Assembly: GCA_024331125.1 (NCBI GenBank)
Contig: JANDJI010000003.1
Span: 248,001-312,000, forward strand
From: Nitrospira sp.
GTDB taxonomy: Bacteria; Nitrospirota; Nitrospiria; Nitrospirales; Nitrospiraceae
Direction: 5' to 3'
Length of the DNA: 64,000 bases
A program made the translations under genes and the position numbers. Positions 51,531 to 60,692 of this stretch are shown here, one piece after another; the first letter of the stretch is position 1, and every line of letters starts with the position of its first letter. The notes beneath the pieces are model-generated. The model had not been told where the DNA came from, made no database searches, and was given only the letters and a program-made list of their open reading frames with translations.

Positions 51531-54461
51531 TTACACCAGCGGAAACACCAAGAGCACGCCGAGCGCTTGGGGCTCGGCCGGTTTAGGCATCGTCGCAAAG
51601 TCGTCAATTTCTTTGAGCCGGCTCCGATAATACGTTTCGACCGCTGCGCGCCGGGCCTGCCAATTGGTCGCGGTTTCACGGAACAACTCCGTCTGTTGGC
51701 GCGCCCCGGCACGTTCGATCTGCTCCTGTTCGTCAATTTCGGCGAGGCGGTCTGTTTTGTACCGTGCGGCTTCCTCTCGGAGCGTCTGTGCGAGAGTCGC
51801 CCGTCTGGTCCGCTCCTCGTTCAGCAGGCGGCGGAGGTGGTTGCGGGCTGCCTCGGTCGCGAGGGCCCGGAGCGCGGCAAAGTGTGGGGCAAAAATCCGT
51901 TCGCACTCGCTCCACGGCACCTCGCCGACCGGCGTGTCATCGTGGTCGTTCAACAGGGGCCGAGCCACAGCCTGATCCAACACCTGGCCCGCCGCCGTGA
52001 CGGGAATGCCGAAGACCGTTCCTTTGGGGTGAGTCTGCCGTTCGTGAAAGGTGAAGAGAGCCAATGGTGCTGTGGCGACGGGATGACGACGGACGGCAAG
52101 CCGTGCGGCAAATTGGTTGCGCGCCGGCTCGAGGGTGAGCTCTTGCCAGGCATGTTCGGCGATGGCCCTGGCGAGCGGGTGCAGCCGATGGATGAACTCG
52201 ACCTTGTCGGGCGGATATTGCACGGCGACGGAGCGCCGGAAGGTGGCGCAGTCGTAGCGGGGTTTGACACCCGGCCCTTGCCAATGGCGAGGGACCTCGA
52301 TCTTCCACGTGTCGGGAATTGCGCCAGGCCGGAGATGGGGACCGAGCACCTCGCGCATGACCCGTTCGAACAATCGGTCATCTTCGATCAGGGGGTCGGC
52401 CGAGAGGGCGTCCGCATACGGCAATTCGGACTCTCCTGGCGCGTGACCGAGGAAGAGCGGTGCAATCTGGGTGCGGAATTCTTGCCGCCGGGTGTCGAAG
52501 AGGCGCATGAGGCTCTCGCCCTTCTGGGTGCCGTCCTGCGCGGATTCGATGCTCCCGAGCACGTCTTCGAGACGGCTGCCTTCGAGGATGCCCAGAATGT
52601 CCGGTGTGGAGACACGGTCGTCATGCATGGCGGCAATGCGCTGGATCAACCGATCGAGCACTCGATCTTCCGGCGAATCGGGATAGAAGAGATAGCGAAT
52701 GATCGGCGATTTGGTCTGGCCGTGGCGGTCAATCCGGCCGTTTCTCTGCTCCAGCCGGTTGGGATTCCAGGGGAGCTCGACATGGTAGAGACGGCAGCAC
52801 TGCTCTTGCAAATTCAAGCCTTCGCTCGCGGCATCGGTGGCCAGGAGGATGCGGCAGGTCGTGTCGTGAAACCGGGCGATCCGTTGCCGGCGCTGCCTGG
52901 TGCTCAGATCGCCGACCAGGACCGCGTAGGCGTTCTGCAAGCTTGGGTGCGTGTCGAAAGCCTTCTGAATGGCGTGCAGGGTGTCGCGGTACTCGGTGAA
53001 GACGATGGCTTTCTCCCCCGGAATCGGGAGCACGTCGCGTTCCAAGTCGGCAATGAGCGCCGTGATCTTGGGATCGGGCCGGTCGGCGACACGGTCGAGC
53101 AGTCTCTGAATAGTCCTGAGTTGCCGCTTCTCCGCGTTGCGCCGGCGCGCATCGGGCGACAGCGCCGTCCGCAGGACCCGCAGGGCGGTGCGCTCGGCCT
53201 GACTCTCCGCCAGCGGCAGGTCGCTCTGGAGTTCACGCACCTCCGACCGTTTGGGCGGCTCTTCTGTCTGTTTCGATGCAAGCGCTTTGAGCCGGTTCTC
53301 GACCGTCTGTTGGAGGGCGGCGCGGCTGGACAGCATGCGTTTCTTCACGATCTGCATCGCAAACGAGACAAGGTCGGCTTCGTCCGAACCCTCGGCGGAC
53401 TTGATCGTTTTCGCGCAGTACTCCGTGACAAGGCGGAAGATCTCTCGTTCCTCGTCTGTCAGATTGCTCACCTCGATGCGGCCCACCGGTTGCCTCACGG
53501 GAAAGGCGGGTATGACTCCGCCGTCCGAACCGGTTTTGACGATTTGCGGCTTGAGCCGGCGAATCATGGTGCGCCCGATGCGTCGTTGCACGTTGTCGGT
53601 GCGACCATGGAGGGTGGCTTCGGCGGGATCCACGAGTTCCAAGAGCGACCGGAAGCTGTGCCGATACCCGTTGTGGGGCGTGGCCGTGAGCAGGAGCAAC
53701 GTGCGCGCAGATTCCCGCAGTTTGGGACCCAGCCTGGTTCGCGCGGTGGCATAGGGGTTCGCCGGGGTGCCGGACTCGGCCAAGTAGTGGGCCTCGTCCA
53801 CCACGATCACATCCCAGGGATGGGTCAGCGCCGCCGCATGCACGTCGCGGCGCTTCAGATATTCGGTGGACGTGATGACGCGGTCGAAATAGGCCCAGGG
53901 CTGCAAGCCTTCGGACACCGCGGTTTGTGCGCGATCGAGCGCGGCCGAGTTCTCGATGGGCTGGAACTCGAGCCCGAACTTCTCCCACATTTCATCCAGC
54001 CACTGGGGGATCAGCCCGGGCGGGACCACGAGGAGGATGCGCTTGCCAACGCCGCGGGCGATCAATTCCAGCAGGCAGATGCCGGCTTCGATGGTCTTGC
54101 CGAGGCCGACATCGTCGGCGATCAGCAGGCCGCGCCGGGGGCCAGCGAGCAGCCGCGCAAGCGGCGCGAACTGGTAGGGTTCCGGCGAGATGCGGCCTGC
54201 CACGAAGGCCGCGTAGTGGCCATCGGGCGGGGTCTGGAGCCGAATCGCGTTATGCAGCAGGCGCCAGTGACCATACGGAGTGAGCGAGCGGCGATCAAGC
54301 GTCGGTTCCGGCTCGGTGAGCGGCTCGAATTCGTCCGGCGGGCAGAGTGCCTCGAGGGTCTCGCCGGTCACGGGATCTTCCAGGCGGAGGGCGATGCGCT
54401 CTCCCAAGACACTGTTGCTTCGGACAAGCCACCTGGACCCGCGAAGCAAGACCTGTCTCAC
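51531..54461 (-). CDS. SNF2-family helicase (DrmD/HepA-like)
   Basis: The 976-residue product has Walker A in IADDVGLGKTIEAGICLLEL near residue 119, DEAH in VVDEAHYLAESGTP near 222, TATPHNGY near 258, and the C-terminal lobe with KAIVFTEYRDTLHAIQKAF and NPNRLEQRNGRIDRHGQ. It is a SNF2/RapA-like translocase that ends in a long coiled, Arg-rich segment. With the following methyltransferase it forms a pair found in class 1 DISARM and related defence loci. A long antisense frame exists on the other strand but is a shadow. Confidence 0.88.
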   Translation of the reverse strand: MRQVLLRGSRWLVRSNSVLGERIALRLEDPVTGETLEALCPPDEFEPLTEPEPTLDRRSLTPYGHWRLLHNAIRLQTPPDGHYAAFVAGRISPEPYQFAPLARLLAGPRRGLLIADDVGLGKTIEAGICLLELIARGVGKRILLVVPPGLIPQWLDEMWEKFGLEFQPIENSAALDRAQTAVSEGLQPWAYFDRVITSTEYLKRRDVHAAALTHPWDVIVVDEAHYLAESGTPANPYATARTRLGPKLRESARTLLLLTATPHNGYRHSFRSLLELVDPAEATLHGRTDNVQRRIGRTMIRRLKPQIVKTGSDGGVIPAFPVRQPVGRIEVSNLTDEEREIFRLVTEYCAKTIKSAEGSDEADLVSFAMQIVKKRMLSSRAALQQTVENRLKALASKQTEEPPKRSEVRELQSDLPLAESQAERTALRVLRTALSPDARRRNAEKRQLRTIQRLLDRVADRPDPKITALIADLERDVLPIPGEKAIVFTEYRDTLHAIQKAFDTHPSLQNAYAVLVGDLSTRQRRQRIARFHDTTCRILLATDAASEGLNLQEQCCRLYHVELPWNPNRLEQRNGRIDRHGQTKSPIIRYLFYPDSPEDRVLDRLIQRIAAMHDDRVSTPDILGILEGSRLEDVLGSIESAQDGTQKGESLMRLFDTRRQEFRTQIAPLFLGHAPGESELPYADALSADPLIEDDRLFERVMREVLGPHLRPGAIPDTWKIEVPRHWQGPGVKPRYDCATFRRSVAVQYPPDKVEFIHRLHPLARAIAEHAWQELTLEPARNQFAARLAVRRHPVATAPLALFTFHERQTHPKGTVFGIPVTAAGQVLDQAVARPLLNDHDDTPVGEVPWSECERIFAPHFAALRALATEAARNHLRRLLNEERTRRATLAQTLREEAARYKTDRLAEIDEQEQIERAGARQQTELFRETATNWQARRAAVETYYRSRLKEIDDFATMPKPAEPQALGVLLVFPLV

Positions 54462-54761
54462 CTGCTCACCTCATCTCGCCAAGGATAGACTGTCTGACAT
54501 CACGGTGCAGGCAGATATTGGCCCACCGTCTCTCGAACGATCAACTCCCTTGGATAGGGATGGTTGGACACGTCATCGATCAGCCGGAGTCGCCACGCAG
54601 CCTCTCGTGAGCACATGAGAAGGATTGTGGCCCTCCGATCTTAAGGATCGTAGCCTTTAGAGGTGCCCGACAGTATCACAACTGGCCCGGCGCAGCATCC
54701 CTTCCTTCGGGAAAAGTGGCCATCCTTGCGGCTATGTCAATGATGACATATACTGATGCCG
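54462..54761. other. Intergenic region between the SNF2 operon and higBA
   Basis: About 300 bp with no gene recognised. It separates the divergent SNF2 and HigBA genes and should hold both promoters. I see no strong inverted repeat. Confidence 0.4.
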
Positions 54762-55112
54762 ATGGCATCGGCCGACAAGCCACTGGTCTGGTTGCATGGA
54801 TAGGTCAAAAGCCCGCCCTTTTCTCCAACAGCCCGGCTCCAAGCCGGCGTGCTGCTGCGCCGTTTGCAACGTGGCGAGAGGCTGGCCATGCCGCATTCGA
54901 GGCCGATGCCCAGTGTCGGGCCGCGTTGCCATGAACTGAGGATTCAGGATGAACAGGCGATCTGGCGCATTGTGTACCGTGTGGATTCCGATGTGATCGT
55001 GATCGTCGAAGTCTTCAGCAAGAAGACACAGGCCACCCCTCGGCACATCATCGAGGTGTGTCAGCGGCGCTTGGGCCTGTACGATCAGGTAGTACGAGAG
55101 GAGAAGCGATAA
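54762..55112 (+). pseudogene. HigB/RelE-type toxin with an in-frame amber codon
   Basis: From ATG 54762 the frame reads MASADKPLVWLHG, then TAG at 54801-54803, then VKSPPFSPTARLQAGVLLRR and LQRGERLAMPHSRPMPSVGP, to a TAA at 55110-55112. Relatives have Glu where the TAG lies (WLHGEVK), so one G-to-T change broke the gene. Translation could restart at GTG 54849, but that would lack the first strand. The stop overlaps the higA start (TAATG). Confidence 0.8.
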
Positions 55113-55441
55113 TGGACAAGGCAAAACGGAAGCGGCTTGAAGCGCGGGGATGGCGAGTGGGGACGGCGAGCGACTTCTTGGGTCTGACTCCAGACGAGGC
55201 CGCGCTGATTGAGATGAAGGTACGCTTGAGCCGGGCGCTGCGTGCGCGGCGCGAGGCTCGGGGGCTTTCACAGGTCGCCCTTGCCCAACGACTAAGGTCG
55301 AGTCAGTCGCGTGTGGCGAAGATGGAAGCGGCGGACCAGTCCGTCTCGATCGACCTGCTACTGCGAGGGCTGGTGGTACTCGGTGCGACACCTCGGGACA
55401 TCGCGAGGGTCTTGGAGCGTGACTCCGGAGTAGCCGCCTAA
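55112..55441 (+). CDS. HigA-type XRE antitoxin
   Basis: 109 residues with a helix-turn-helix: LRARREARGLSQVALAQRLR then SSQSRVAKMEAADQSVSIDL. The N-terminal part (KRLEARGWRVGTASDFLGLT) is typical of HigA proteins paired with Gp49-like toxins. ATG 55112 overlaps the toxin stop. It is intact although the toxin is broken. Confidence 0.88.
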   Translation: MDKAKRKRLEARGWRVGTASDFLGLTPDEAALIEMKVRLSRALRARREARGLSQVALAQRLRSSQSRVAKMEAADQSVSIDLLLRGLVVLGATPRDIARVLERDSGVAA

Positions 55442-55713
55442 GGCCCGCCTCAACGGGCGTCAACGGCTCTGTGCAGTTTCTTTCACATTCAACGACTCCG
55501 CCACCTTCTGGTTATTGACGAAGACATCGGCGAGCATGCGGCTGTAGAGATTGCAGCCGTGCTGGACGGTTAGGATCGGCCTCTCCTGTAAAGACCTGCC
55601 CACCGTTTTGTCGTGATGAACCTGCCGGTTGTCGTCAGTTCCCGCAAGTCGATCCCTCCGGTCATGAGCCGCTTCATCCCTTACGGGGATCGTATGTCTG
55701 TCGATGGCTGGTC
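55442..55713. other. Intergenic region between higA and purU
   Basis: 270 bp between convergent genes. No gene is seen; no clear hairpin with a T-run was found by eye. Confidence 0.35.
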
Positions 55714-56580
55714 TCAGTCGAACACGACGGTCTTTCGACCATAGACGAGCACGCGGTGGTCGATGTGCAGCCGGACGGCGCGGGCCAGGACGATTTCTTC
55801 GAGGTCCCGGCCCTTGCGCACAAGGTCGGCGACCGTGTCCCGGTGGCCGACGCGGATGACATCCTGTTCGATGATGGGGCCCTCGTCCAAATCCTCGGTG
55901 GCGTAGTGGGCGGTCGCGCCGATGATCTTGACGCCCCGGTCGTAGGCCTGGCGGTAAGGGTTGGCGCCGATGAAGGCGGGCAGAAACGAATGGTGAATGT
56001 TGATGACGGGGCAGCCGACCTGGGCCAAAAAGTCGGTGCTTAAGATCTGCATGTAGCGGGCCATGACGACCAGCTCGACCTGATGCTCTTTCAACAGCGT
56101 CAAGACCTGTTGCTCCTGCTGCGGCTTGGTCTCTTTGGTGACGGGATAGACGGCAAACGGAATGTGAAACAGCTCGGCCCACTGGGCACAGGTGTCGTGA
56201 TTGGAAATGATGATGGGGATGTCGATGGGCAGTTCGCCGCGCCGCTGGCGCTGGAGCAGGTCGGCCAGACAATGGTCCTGTTTGGACACCAGGATGCCCA
56301 CGCGCGTCCGGTGGCTGGAGCGATGGACTTCGTACCGCATGTCGAAGACTTTGGCGATGGGGGCGAAGGCTGAAGGGATGTCTTGCGGCGGAATCTGAAA
56401 TCCGTCGAGTGCAAACTCGATCCGCATCAAAAAGTCGTTGGTCTCCGGGTCCGTGTGGTGGTTGGAGTCGAGGATGTTGCCGCCGAAATCGTGGATGAAG
56501 CCCGACACACGGGCGACGATGCCCTTGCGGTCTTGGCAGTGGATGAGAATGACGATCGATTCCTGGAGATCAGAACTCAT
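55714..56580 (-). CDS. purU: Formyltetrahydrofolate deformylase
   Basis: PurU hydrolyses 10-formyl-THF to formate and THF, balancing one-carbon units for purine synthesis. The N-terminal ACT domain covers about residues 1-80 (VILIHCQDRKGIVARVSGFI). The formyltransferase domain has ISNHDTCAQWAEL, VVMARYMQILS and the active-site block NIHHSFLPAFIGANPYRQAY, then GATAHYATEDLDEGPI. 288 residues is full length. ATG 56580 is preferred to an upstream Met because the ACT domain then starts normally. Confidence 0.95.
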   Translation of the reverse strand: MSSDLQESIVILIHCQDRKGIVARVSGFIHDFGGNILDSNHHTDPETNDFLMRIEFALDGFQIPPQDIPSAFAPIAKVFDMRYEVHRSSHRTRVGILVSKQDHCLADLLQRQRRGELPIDIPIIISNHDTCAQWAELFHIPFAVYPVTKETKPQQEQQVLTLLKEHQVELVVMARYMQILSTDFLAQVGCPVINIHHSFLPAFIGANPYRQAYDRGVKIIGATAHYATEDLDEGPIIEQDVIRVGHRDTVADLVRKGRDLEEIVLARAVRLHIDHRVLVYGRKTVVFD

Positions 56581-56645
56581 GTGATGGAAGCCTCGCGGTT
56601 GACAGGGTGAGTGTAGCAGAAGACGGGAGCCTGACAAGCGGGGAT

Positions 56646-58049
56646 TTAGGCGACGAGCTCTCCGACCAGGTCGTAGGTCGTGGCGTCGGTGATGGTGACG
56701 GTGACCAGGTCTCCTGGCTTGGCCGTTCCCTTGGGGAGGGACACGACGCCGTCGATCTCCGGTGCCAAGCCTTCGTGGCGGGCTTCGAGGCTTCCTGCTT
56801 GGTCTTCTGAAGGGCCGTCCACCAGCACCTCCAGCACCGAGCCGATAAGCTCGCGGCTTTTGGCCGCAGCGATGGCTTCTTGGACGGCCAGCAGTTCGTT
56901 GCGGCGCTCGGTTGCGACAGAGCGATCCACTTTGTTTGAGAGGCTGAAGGCCGGTGTCCCCTCTTCGTCGGAGTAGCCAAACACGGCCACCCGGTCGAAT
57001 TGCGCCTGTTCGACGAAGGTCTTGAGTTCCTCGAAAGCCTGGTCCGTCTCGCCGGGGAAGCCCACGATGAAGGCCGTGCGGAACGTGACACCGGGTATGC
57101 GGGTTCTGATGCGCTCGATCAGCTTGTCGATCGAGGCTCGGTCTCCCAGCCGATGCATGGCCTTGAGCAGCGCATCGTTAATGTGCTGGAGCGGCATGTC
57201 GATGTATGTGGCGATCGTTTCCTCGCCCGCGTACAGATCAAGCAACTCGTCCGTGACTTGTTGCGGATAGAGATAGAAGGGCCTGATCCAACGAAGGCCC
57301 TTCACCTTGACCAATTCGCGAAGCAGGCTCACGAGCCCATGACGCAGGCCAAGATCGACTCCATAATTGATCGTGTCTTGGGAGATGAGGTTGATCTCCT
57401 TGACACCTTCCGCAGCCAGGCGCCGCACTTCTGCCACGATCGAGTCGATCGGCCGGCTCCGTTGTTTGCCACGCATGAGGGGGATGGCGCAGAAGGTGCA
57501 GTTACGATTGCAACCCTCGGCAATTTTGACATAGGCGCTGTGGCGCGCGCCGAGCCTAAGCCGCGGCGCCAGGTCGTCGTAGAGATGGGGCGGCTGGCTG
57601 ATCCACAGCCGCCGGTGCCGTTTCTTGGGCGCGAGCAGGTCGCGGCAGATGTCGGCGATCTTGCCGAACTCGCCGGTCCCGACCACCGCGTCCAGTTCCG
57701 GCAGTTCCTTGAGCAGTTCCCCCTGGTACCGTTGGGCCAGGCAACCGGCGGCGATCAGCACGCGGCAGGAGCCGGCCTGTTTCAACGATCCATGTTCGAT
57801 GATCGCGTTGATCGATTCTTCCTTGGCCTCTTCGATGAAGCCGCAGGTGTTGATGATGACGATCTCGGCTTCTTTCGGATTGCCGGTGAGGCGAAATCCA
57901 GCCTGCGCCAGGGTGCCCAGCATGACCTCGGAATCAACCTGGTTCTTCGAGCAGCCGAGATTGACAAACCCGATCGTGGCAGTGCGGTCCTGTACGCCGA
58001 CCGGGTTTTCGCGCGTGGTGCGGCGCGGCATGATCAATGGCGCGGACAT
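56646..58049 (-). CDS. rimO: Ribosomal protein S12 methylthiotransferase RimO
   Basis: RimO adds a methylthio group to an Asp of ribosomal protein S12. The N-terminal UPF0004 domain has GFVNLGCSKNQVDSEVMLG, INTCGFIEEAKEES and AGCLAQRY, three Cys for one Fe-S cluster. The radical-SAM CxxxCxxC is EGCNRNCTFCAIPLMRG near residue 180. A TRAM domain closes the protein. 467 residues. The start at 58049 or ATG 58031 are both possible. Confidence 0.95.
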   Translation of the reverse strand: MSAPLIMPRRTTRENPVGVQDRTATIGFVNLGCSKNQVDSEVMLGTLAQAGFRLTGNPKEAEIVIINTCGFIEEAKEESINAIIEHGSLKQAGSCRVLIAAGCLAQRYQGELLKELPELDAVVGTGEFGKIADICRDLLAPKKRHRRLWISQPPHLYDDLAPRLRLGARHSAYVKIAEGCNRNCTFCAIPLMRGKQRSRPIDSIVAEVRRLAAEGVKEINLISQDTINYGVDLGLRHGLVSLLRELVKVKGLRWIRPFYLYPQQVTDELLDLYAGEETIATYIDMPLQHINDALLKAMHRLGDRASIDKLIERIRTRIPGVTFRTAFIVGFPGETDQAFEELKTFVEQAQFDRVAVFGYSDEEGTPAFSLSNKVDRSVATERRNELLAVQEAIAAAKSRELIGSVLEVLVDGPSEDQAGSLEARHEGLAPEIDGVVSLPKGTAKPGDLVTVTITDATTYDLVGELVA

Positions 58050-58144
58050 GCGGGCAGTCTACGGAACGGTTCAAGAGGGTGTCAACGGAGGGCACTGAAT
58101 AACTGGAAAGTCGTTGGCCCCTGTCCGACGGCTCGCCCGCCACC

Positions 58145-58176
58145 TTGACCCTGTACCTTGGTAGAGGGTGTACAGT
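58145..58176 (+). promoter_or_regulatory. MerR-type promoter/operator
   Basis: TTGACC (58145-58150) and TACAGT (58171-58176) are 20 nt apart, longer than the usual 17 and typical of MerR-controlled promoters. CTGTAC and GTACAG form a perfect dyad at 58151-58156 and 58170-58175 within the spacer, the expected MerR binding site. It drives merR and the genes after it. Confidence 0.75.
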
Positions 58177-58202
58177 ATCACCGTAGGGAAGGAGGCGGAC
58201 GG

Positions 58203-58727
58203 GTGAAGACCGGCGAGGCGCTCACGATCGGGCAATTGGCCAAAGCCGGGGGCGTTCGCGTGCAGACGGTCCGGTACTATGAGCGGCGACGCCTGCTGCT
58301 GCCCACGTCGCGACTGCCCTCCGGCTATCGGCTGTATGGTGACGAGGCGCTCAAGCGGCTCCGTTTCATCAAGAACGCCCAGGCCTTGGGCTTTACCCTT
58401 CGTGAGATTGAGGGGCTGCTCAATCTGCGTGTGCAGTCGGTGAATCACTGTCGCGAGGTCCAAACGAAGGCGTCAGCCAAACTGGCGACGGTGGAAGCTA
58501 AGATTCGTGACCTGGAAGCGCTCGCCCGGGCGCTCCGGACCTTAATCCGGTCCTGCCGGGCGGGACGGCCGACGGATCACTGCCCCATCCTGGCCAGCTT
58601 GGAATCTTCCGTATTGGAGTCCGGCGTGGAGAAGTGCAATGGAAAGAAGCCCAATGGGGGGAGAGGCGGCAAGGCTGGCGCCAAGGAGAGCACACGCCGT
58701 CATAAGGACAGAGTGGCCCGAACGTGA
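58203..58727 (+). CDS. merR: MerR-family mercury-responsive regulator
   Basis: An N-terminal MerR helix-turn-helix (LTIGQLAKAGGVRVQTVRYY then ERRRLLLPTSRLPSGYRLYG) is followed by a coiled-coil dimerisation helix. The three Hg-binding cysteines are present: NHCREVQ, IRSCRAGRPTDHCPIL. The C-terminal 35 residues are basic and extra. GTG 58203 is chosen behind a GGAGG site; the upstream frame runs through the promoter. The next gene overlaps its stop. Confidence 0.88.
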   Translation: MKTGEALTIGQLAKAGGVRVQTVRYYERRRLLLPTSRLPSGYRLYGDEALKRLRFIKNAQALGFTLREIEGLLNLRVQSVNHCREVQTKASAKLATVEAKIRDLEALARALRTLIRSCRAGRPTDHCPILASLESSVLESGVEKCNGKKPNGGRGGKAGAKESTRRHKDRVART

Positions 58728-59143
58728 TGGGGACGAGGATGAAACCAAGGGGGCAGGAGAAGCATCACAGTCAGGGGGTGAGCACGACCACGGCTGTCGG
58801 CGGGGTGGTGGCGGCGCTCGTCTCGTCTGTCTGTTGCCTGGGGCCGCTTCTGCTCGCCGCGCTGGGCGTGGGGGCTGGGGCAACTGGTTTCTGGGCCGGG
58901 ACCGCCGAGGTGATGAAGGCGCTGTTGCCCTACCGTCCGTTGTTTATCGTGGTGACGCTCGTGTGTTTCGCGGTGAGCTTTTATCTGGTCTATCGGAAGC
59001 CGGTCCGGAGGCCGGTCGTGGCGTGTGGGCCTGGCGGGGGCTGTGAGCGGCCGGCTCAGTATCACGTGACGAGGTGGCTGCTCTGGACCCTGGCTGGGCT
59101 CGCGCTGGGATTCATCACGGCCCCCTATTGGTTAGGACTGTAA
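58724..59143 (+). CDS. merT: MerT-type mercuric ion transporter
   Basis: MerT carries Hg(II) through the inner membrane. TM1 holds the vicinal Cys pair in VAALVSSVCCLGPLLLAALG. TM2 is PLFIVVTLVCFAVSFYLVY, a loop has CGPGGGC, and TM3 is WLLWTLAGLALGFITAPYWL. The GTG start overlaps the merR stop; ATG 58727 is an alternative. Confidence 0.88.
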   Translation: MMGTRMKPRGQEKHHSQGVSTTTAVGGVVAALVSSVCCLGPLLLAALGVGAGATGFWAGTAEVMKALLPYRPLFIVVTLVCFAVSFYLVYRKPVRRPVVACGPGGGCERPAQYHVTRWLLWTLAGLALGFITAPYWLGL

Positions 59144-59191
59144 CGAGGAGGCATTCCATTCGAAATGCGAAGGAGGGAAGGAGGGATTGTT

Positions 59192-59566
59192 ATGAGGCCA
59201 CATCCCAATCGTCTGAAACTAGCATTGAGTGCGGTGGTTTGGTGTGTCTTGGTGATGGTGGGGGTCACGTGGCAGGGGGGCTCTGTGGTCGCAGGCAGCG
59301 GAGAGCAGACCGTGACGCTCAAGGTTGAAGGGATCACCTGCGGCTCGTGTGTGAAGGACGTCCGCGCGGCGCTTCAGAAACTGCCCGGTGTCAAAACGGT
59401 CGACATCAAAGTCGGCACCAAGTGGGGCCTGCTCAACGACTATGCGGACACCAAGGCGCTGGTCACGTTCGATCCGGGTCAAACAGGAGTGGAGGCCTTG
59501 GTCAAGGCGATCGAATCAGCGAGCACGGCGCTTTCAACCTATCGCGCTCGGGTTTTGCCTGGCTGA
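59192..59566 (+). CDS. merP: MerP-like exported heavy-metal-binding protein
   Basis: A signal peptide (LALSAVVWCVLVMVGVTWQG) is followed by an HMA domain with the metal motif GITCGSC, then KDVRAALQKLPGVKTVDIKV. MerP hands Hg(II) to MerT in the periplasm. It is longer than a classical MerP (about 91), with an insert around WGLLNDYADTKA. ATG 59192 has AAGGAGGG upstream. No merA is found in the window. Confidence 0.85.
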   Translation: MRPHPNRLKLALSAVVWCVLVMVGVTWQGGSVVAGSGEQTVTLKVEGITCGSCVKDVRAALQKLPGVKTVDIKVGTKWGLLNDYADTKALVTFDPGQTGVEALVKAIESASTALSTYRARVLPG

Positions 59567-59603
59567 TTGATCCGAGGATGTCTGGGAAAAGGAGGGGTAG
59601 CGA

Positions 59604-59990
59604 ATGGAGCAGCAGGTGACAGACCAAAAGAGAGAGGAAGCCCTGTTCGCCGAGCTTCGGCGGTTGAGCCCCACAGTGACGGGCGGGCTGGTTCGGATGC
59701 GGCAAGCGGCCTATCGAGATGGCACTGTGCCGGCCAAATACAAGCTGCTGGCCGCCATGGCCATATCAATTGCGATCCGCTGCGAGCCCTGCATTCAAGC
59801 CTATGTGCGGATGGCCTGTGAGCAGGGGATCTCTCAAGAAGAGTTGATCGAATTCCTGGAAGTGGCCATGACTATGCAGGGGTGCCCTGGGGAGGAGTGG
59901 GCGCTCAAGGCCTTTGGGTTTTACAAGGAGTGGCGGTCCAGCCGCATTGACGGCCAGACTGTGAACTGTTGCTCAACCCATCAGGTTTGA
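59604..59990 (+). CDS. Carboxymuconolactone decarboxylase-family (AhpD-like) protein
   Basis: CMD-family proteins use a CxxC pair for thiol-dependent redox chemistry. The motif is here as IAIRCEPCIQAYVRMACEQG near residue 58, followed by EELIEFLEVAMTMQGCPGEE. 128 residues, ending with a CC pair. It follows merP by 37 bp and may belong to the mer operon, as CMD genes often do in mercury or arsenic clusters. Confidence 0.85.
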   Translation: MEQQVTDQKREEALFAELRRLSPTVTGGLVRMRQAAYRDGTVPAKYKLLAAMAISIAIRCEPCIQAYVRMACEQGISQEELIEFLEVAMTMQGCPGEEWALKAFGFYKEWRSSRIDGQTVNCCSTHQV

Positions 59991-60636
59991 GTGCGAACCA
60001 GGATGTCATGAGAAGGGATGGAGGTGACTCATCAGCCGCAGCAATGGGTGAGCGATCATGATGTGGCGCCGCACATGGGGGTCGGGCCATCAAAGTGACG
60101 GTCGCCCCTTATTGATGTGACCGTCTGACACGCTGTAGGCCATCATCAAAATCAATGGCTCCCTGTCATTCAGCCTTTTGCTAGCTCAAACAGAGAGTGG
60201 GAAGAGGCTCAGGGCGTCACGGACACGATCGAAATGCACGGATGATGGAGGGGCCTGATGCCACAGTTGCCATGGTGCACCTGCGGTGTTTTAGGGACAG
60301 CGGGGTTGTGCTCCCAACGAGAACAGGTGAAATGGACTCGAAACCGTGCATAGAACGGTCAGGGGGGAGACAGATCTCATCCGACCTCTTTTAAGAATCC
60401 GCTGGCATACCTGGTGCTTACTCATCGAGTGAGGCGGAGAGCGCCGTGGATACTTGGGGTTGGGTTGGAGAGGGTTCGGCATAGCGAGGCGAGCCTGAGG
60501 TGGAGCAGGGGCCATCAGCCGGAAGGTGTGATGGCTCCTCCTGTCGAGAAACCATCGGAGACTCTGTCCCTTTGACCATTTCACTCGCCACTCGCGCCGC
60601 TTAAGCCACGACGTTCTCTCGGTGAGAGGTGTGGCC
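59991..60636. other. Gene-poor stretch between the mer and kinase genes
   Basis: About 650 bp with no frame that looks like a protein. Several short frames are present but without conserved features. It may hold a remnant; I see no repeats or RNA gene. Confidence 0.4.
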
Positions 60637-60692
60637 ATGGCACTCAGTATCGTCACGGTTGCCTACAGAAACCGGAGGCAGTCAATCTGATC

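Noticed and set aside
51522..54488. A 988-codon open frame on the plus strand
   Set aside because: It is the antisense shadow of the SNF2 helicase, produced by high GC at third positions; its product has no recognisable domain.
60291..60656. Minus-strand 121-codon frame in the gene-poor stretch
   Set aside because: No conserved features, basic and Ser/Pro-rich composition, no ribosome-binding site; looks like a chance frame.
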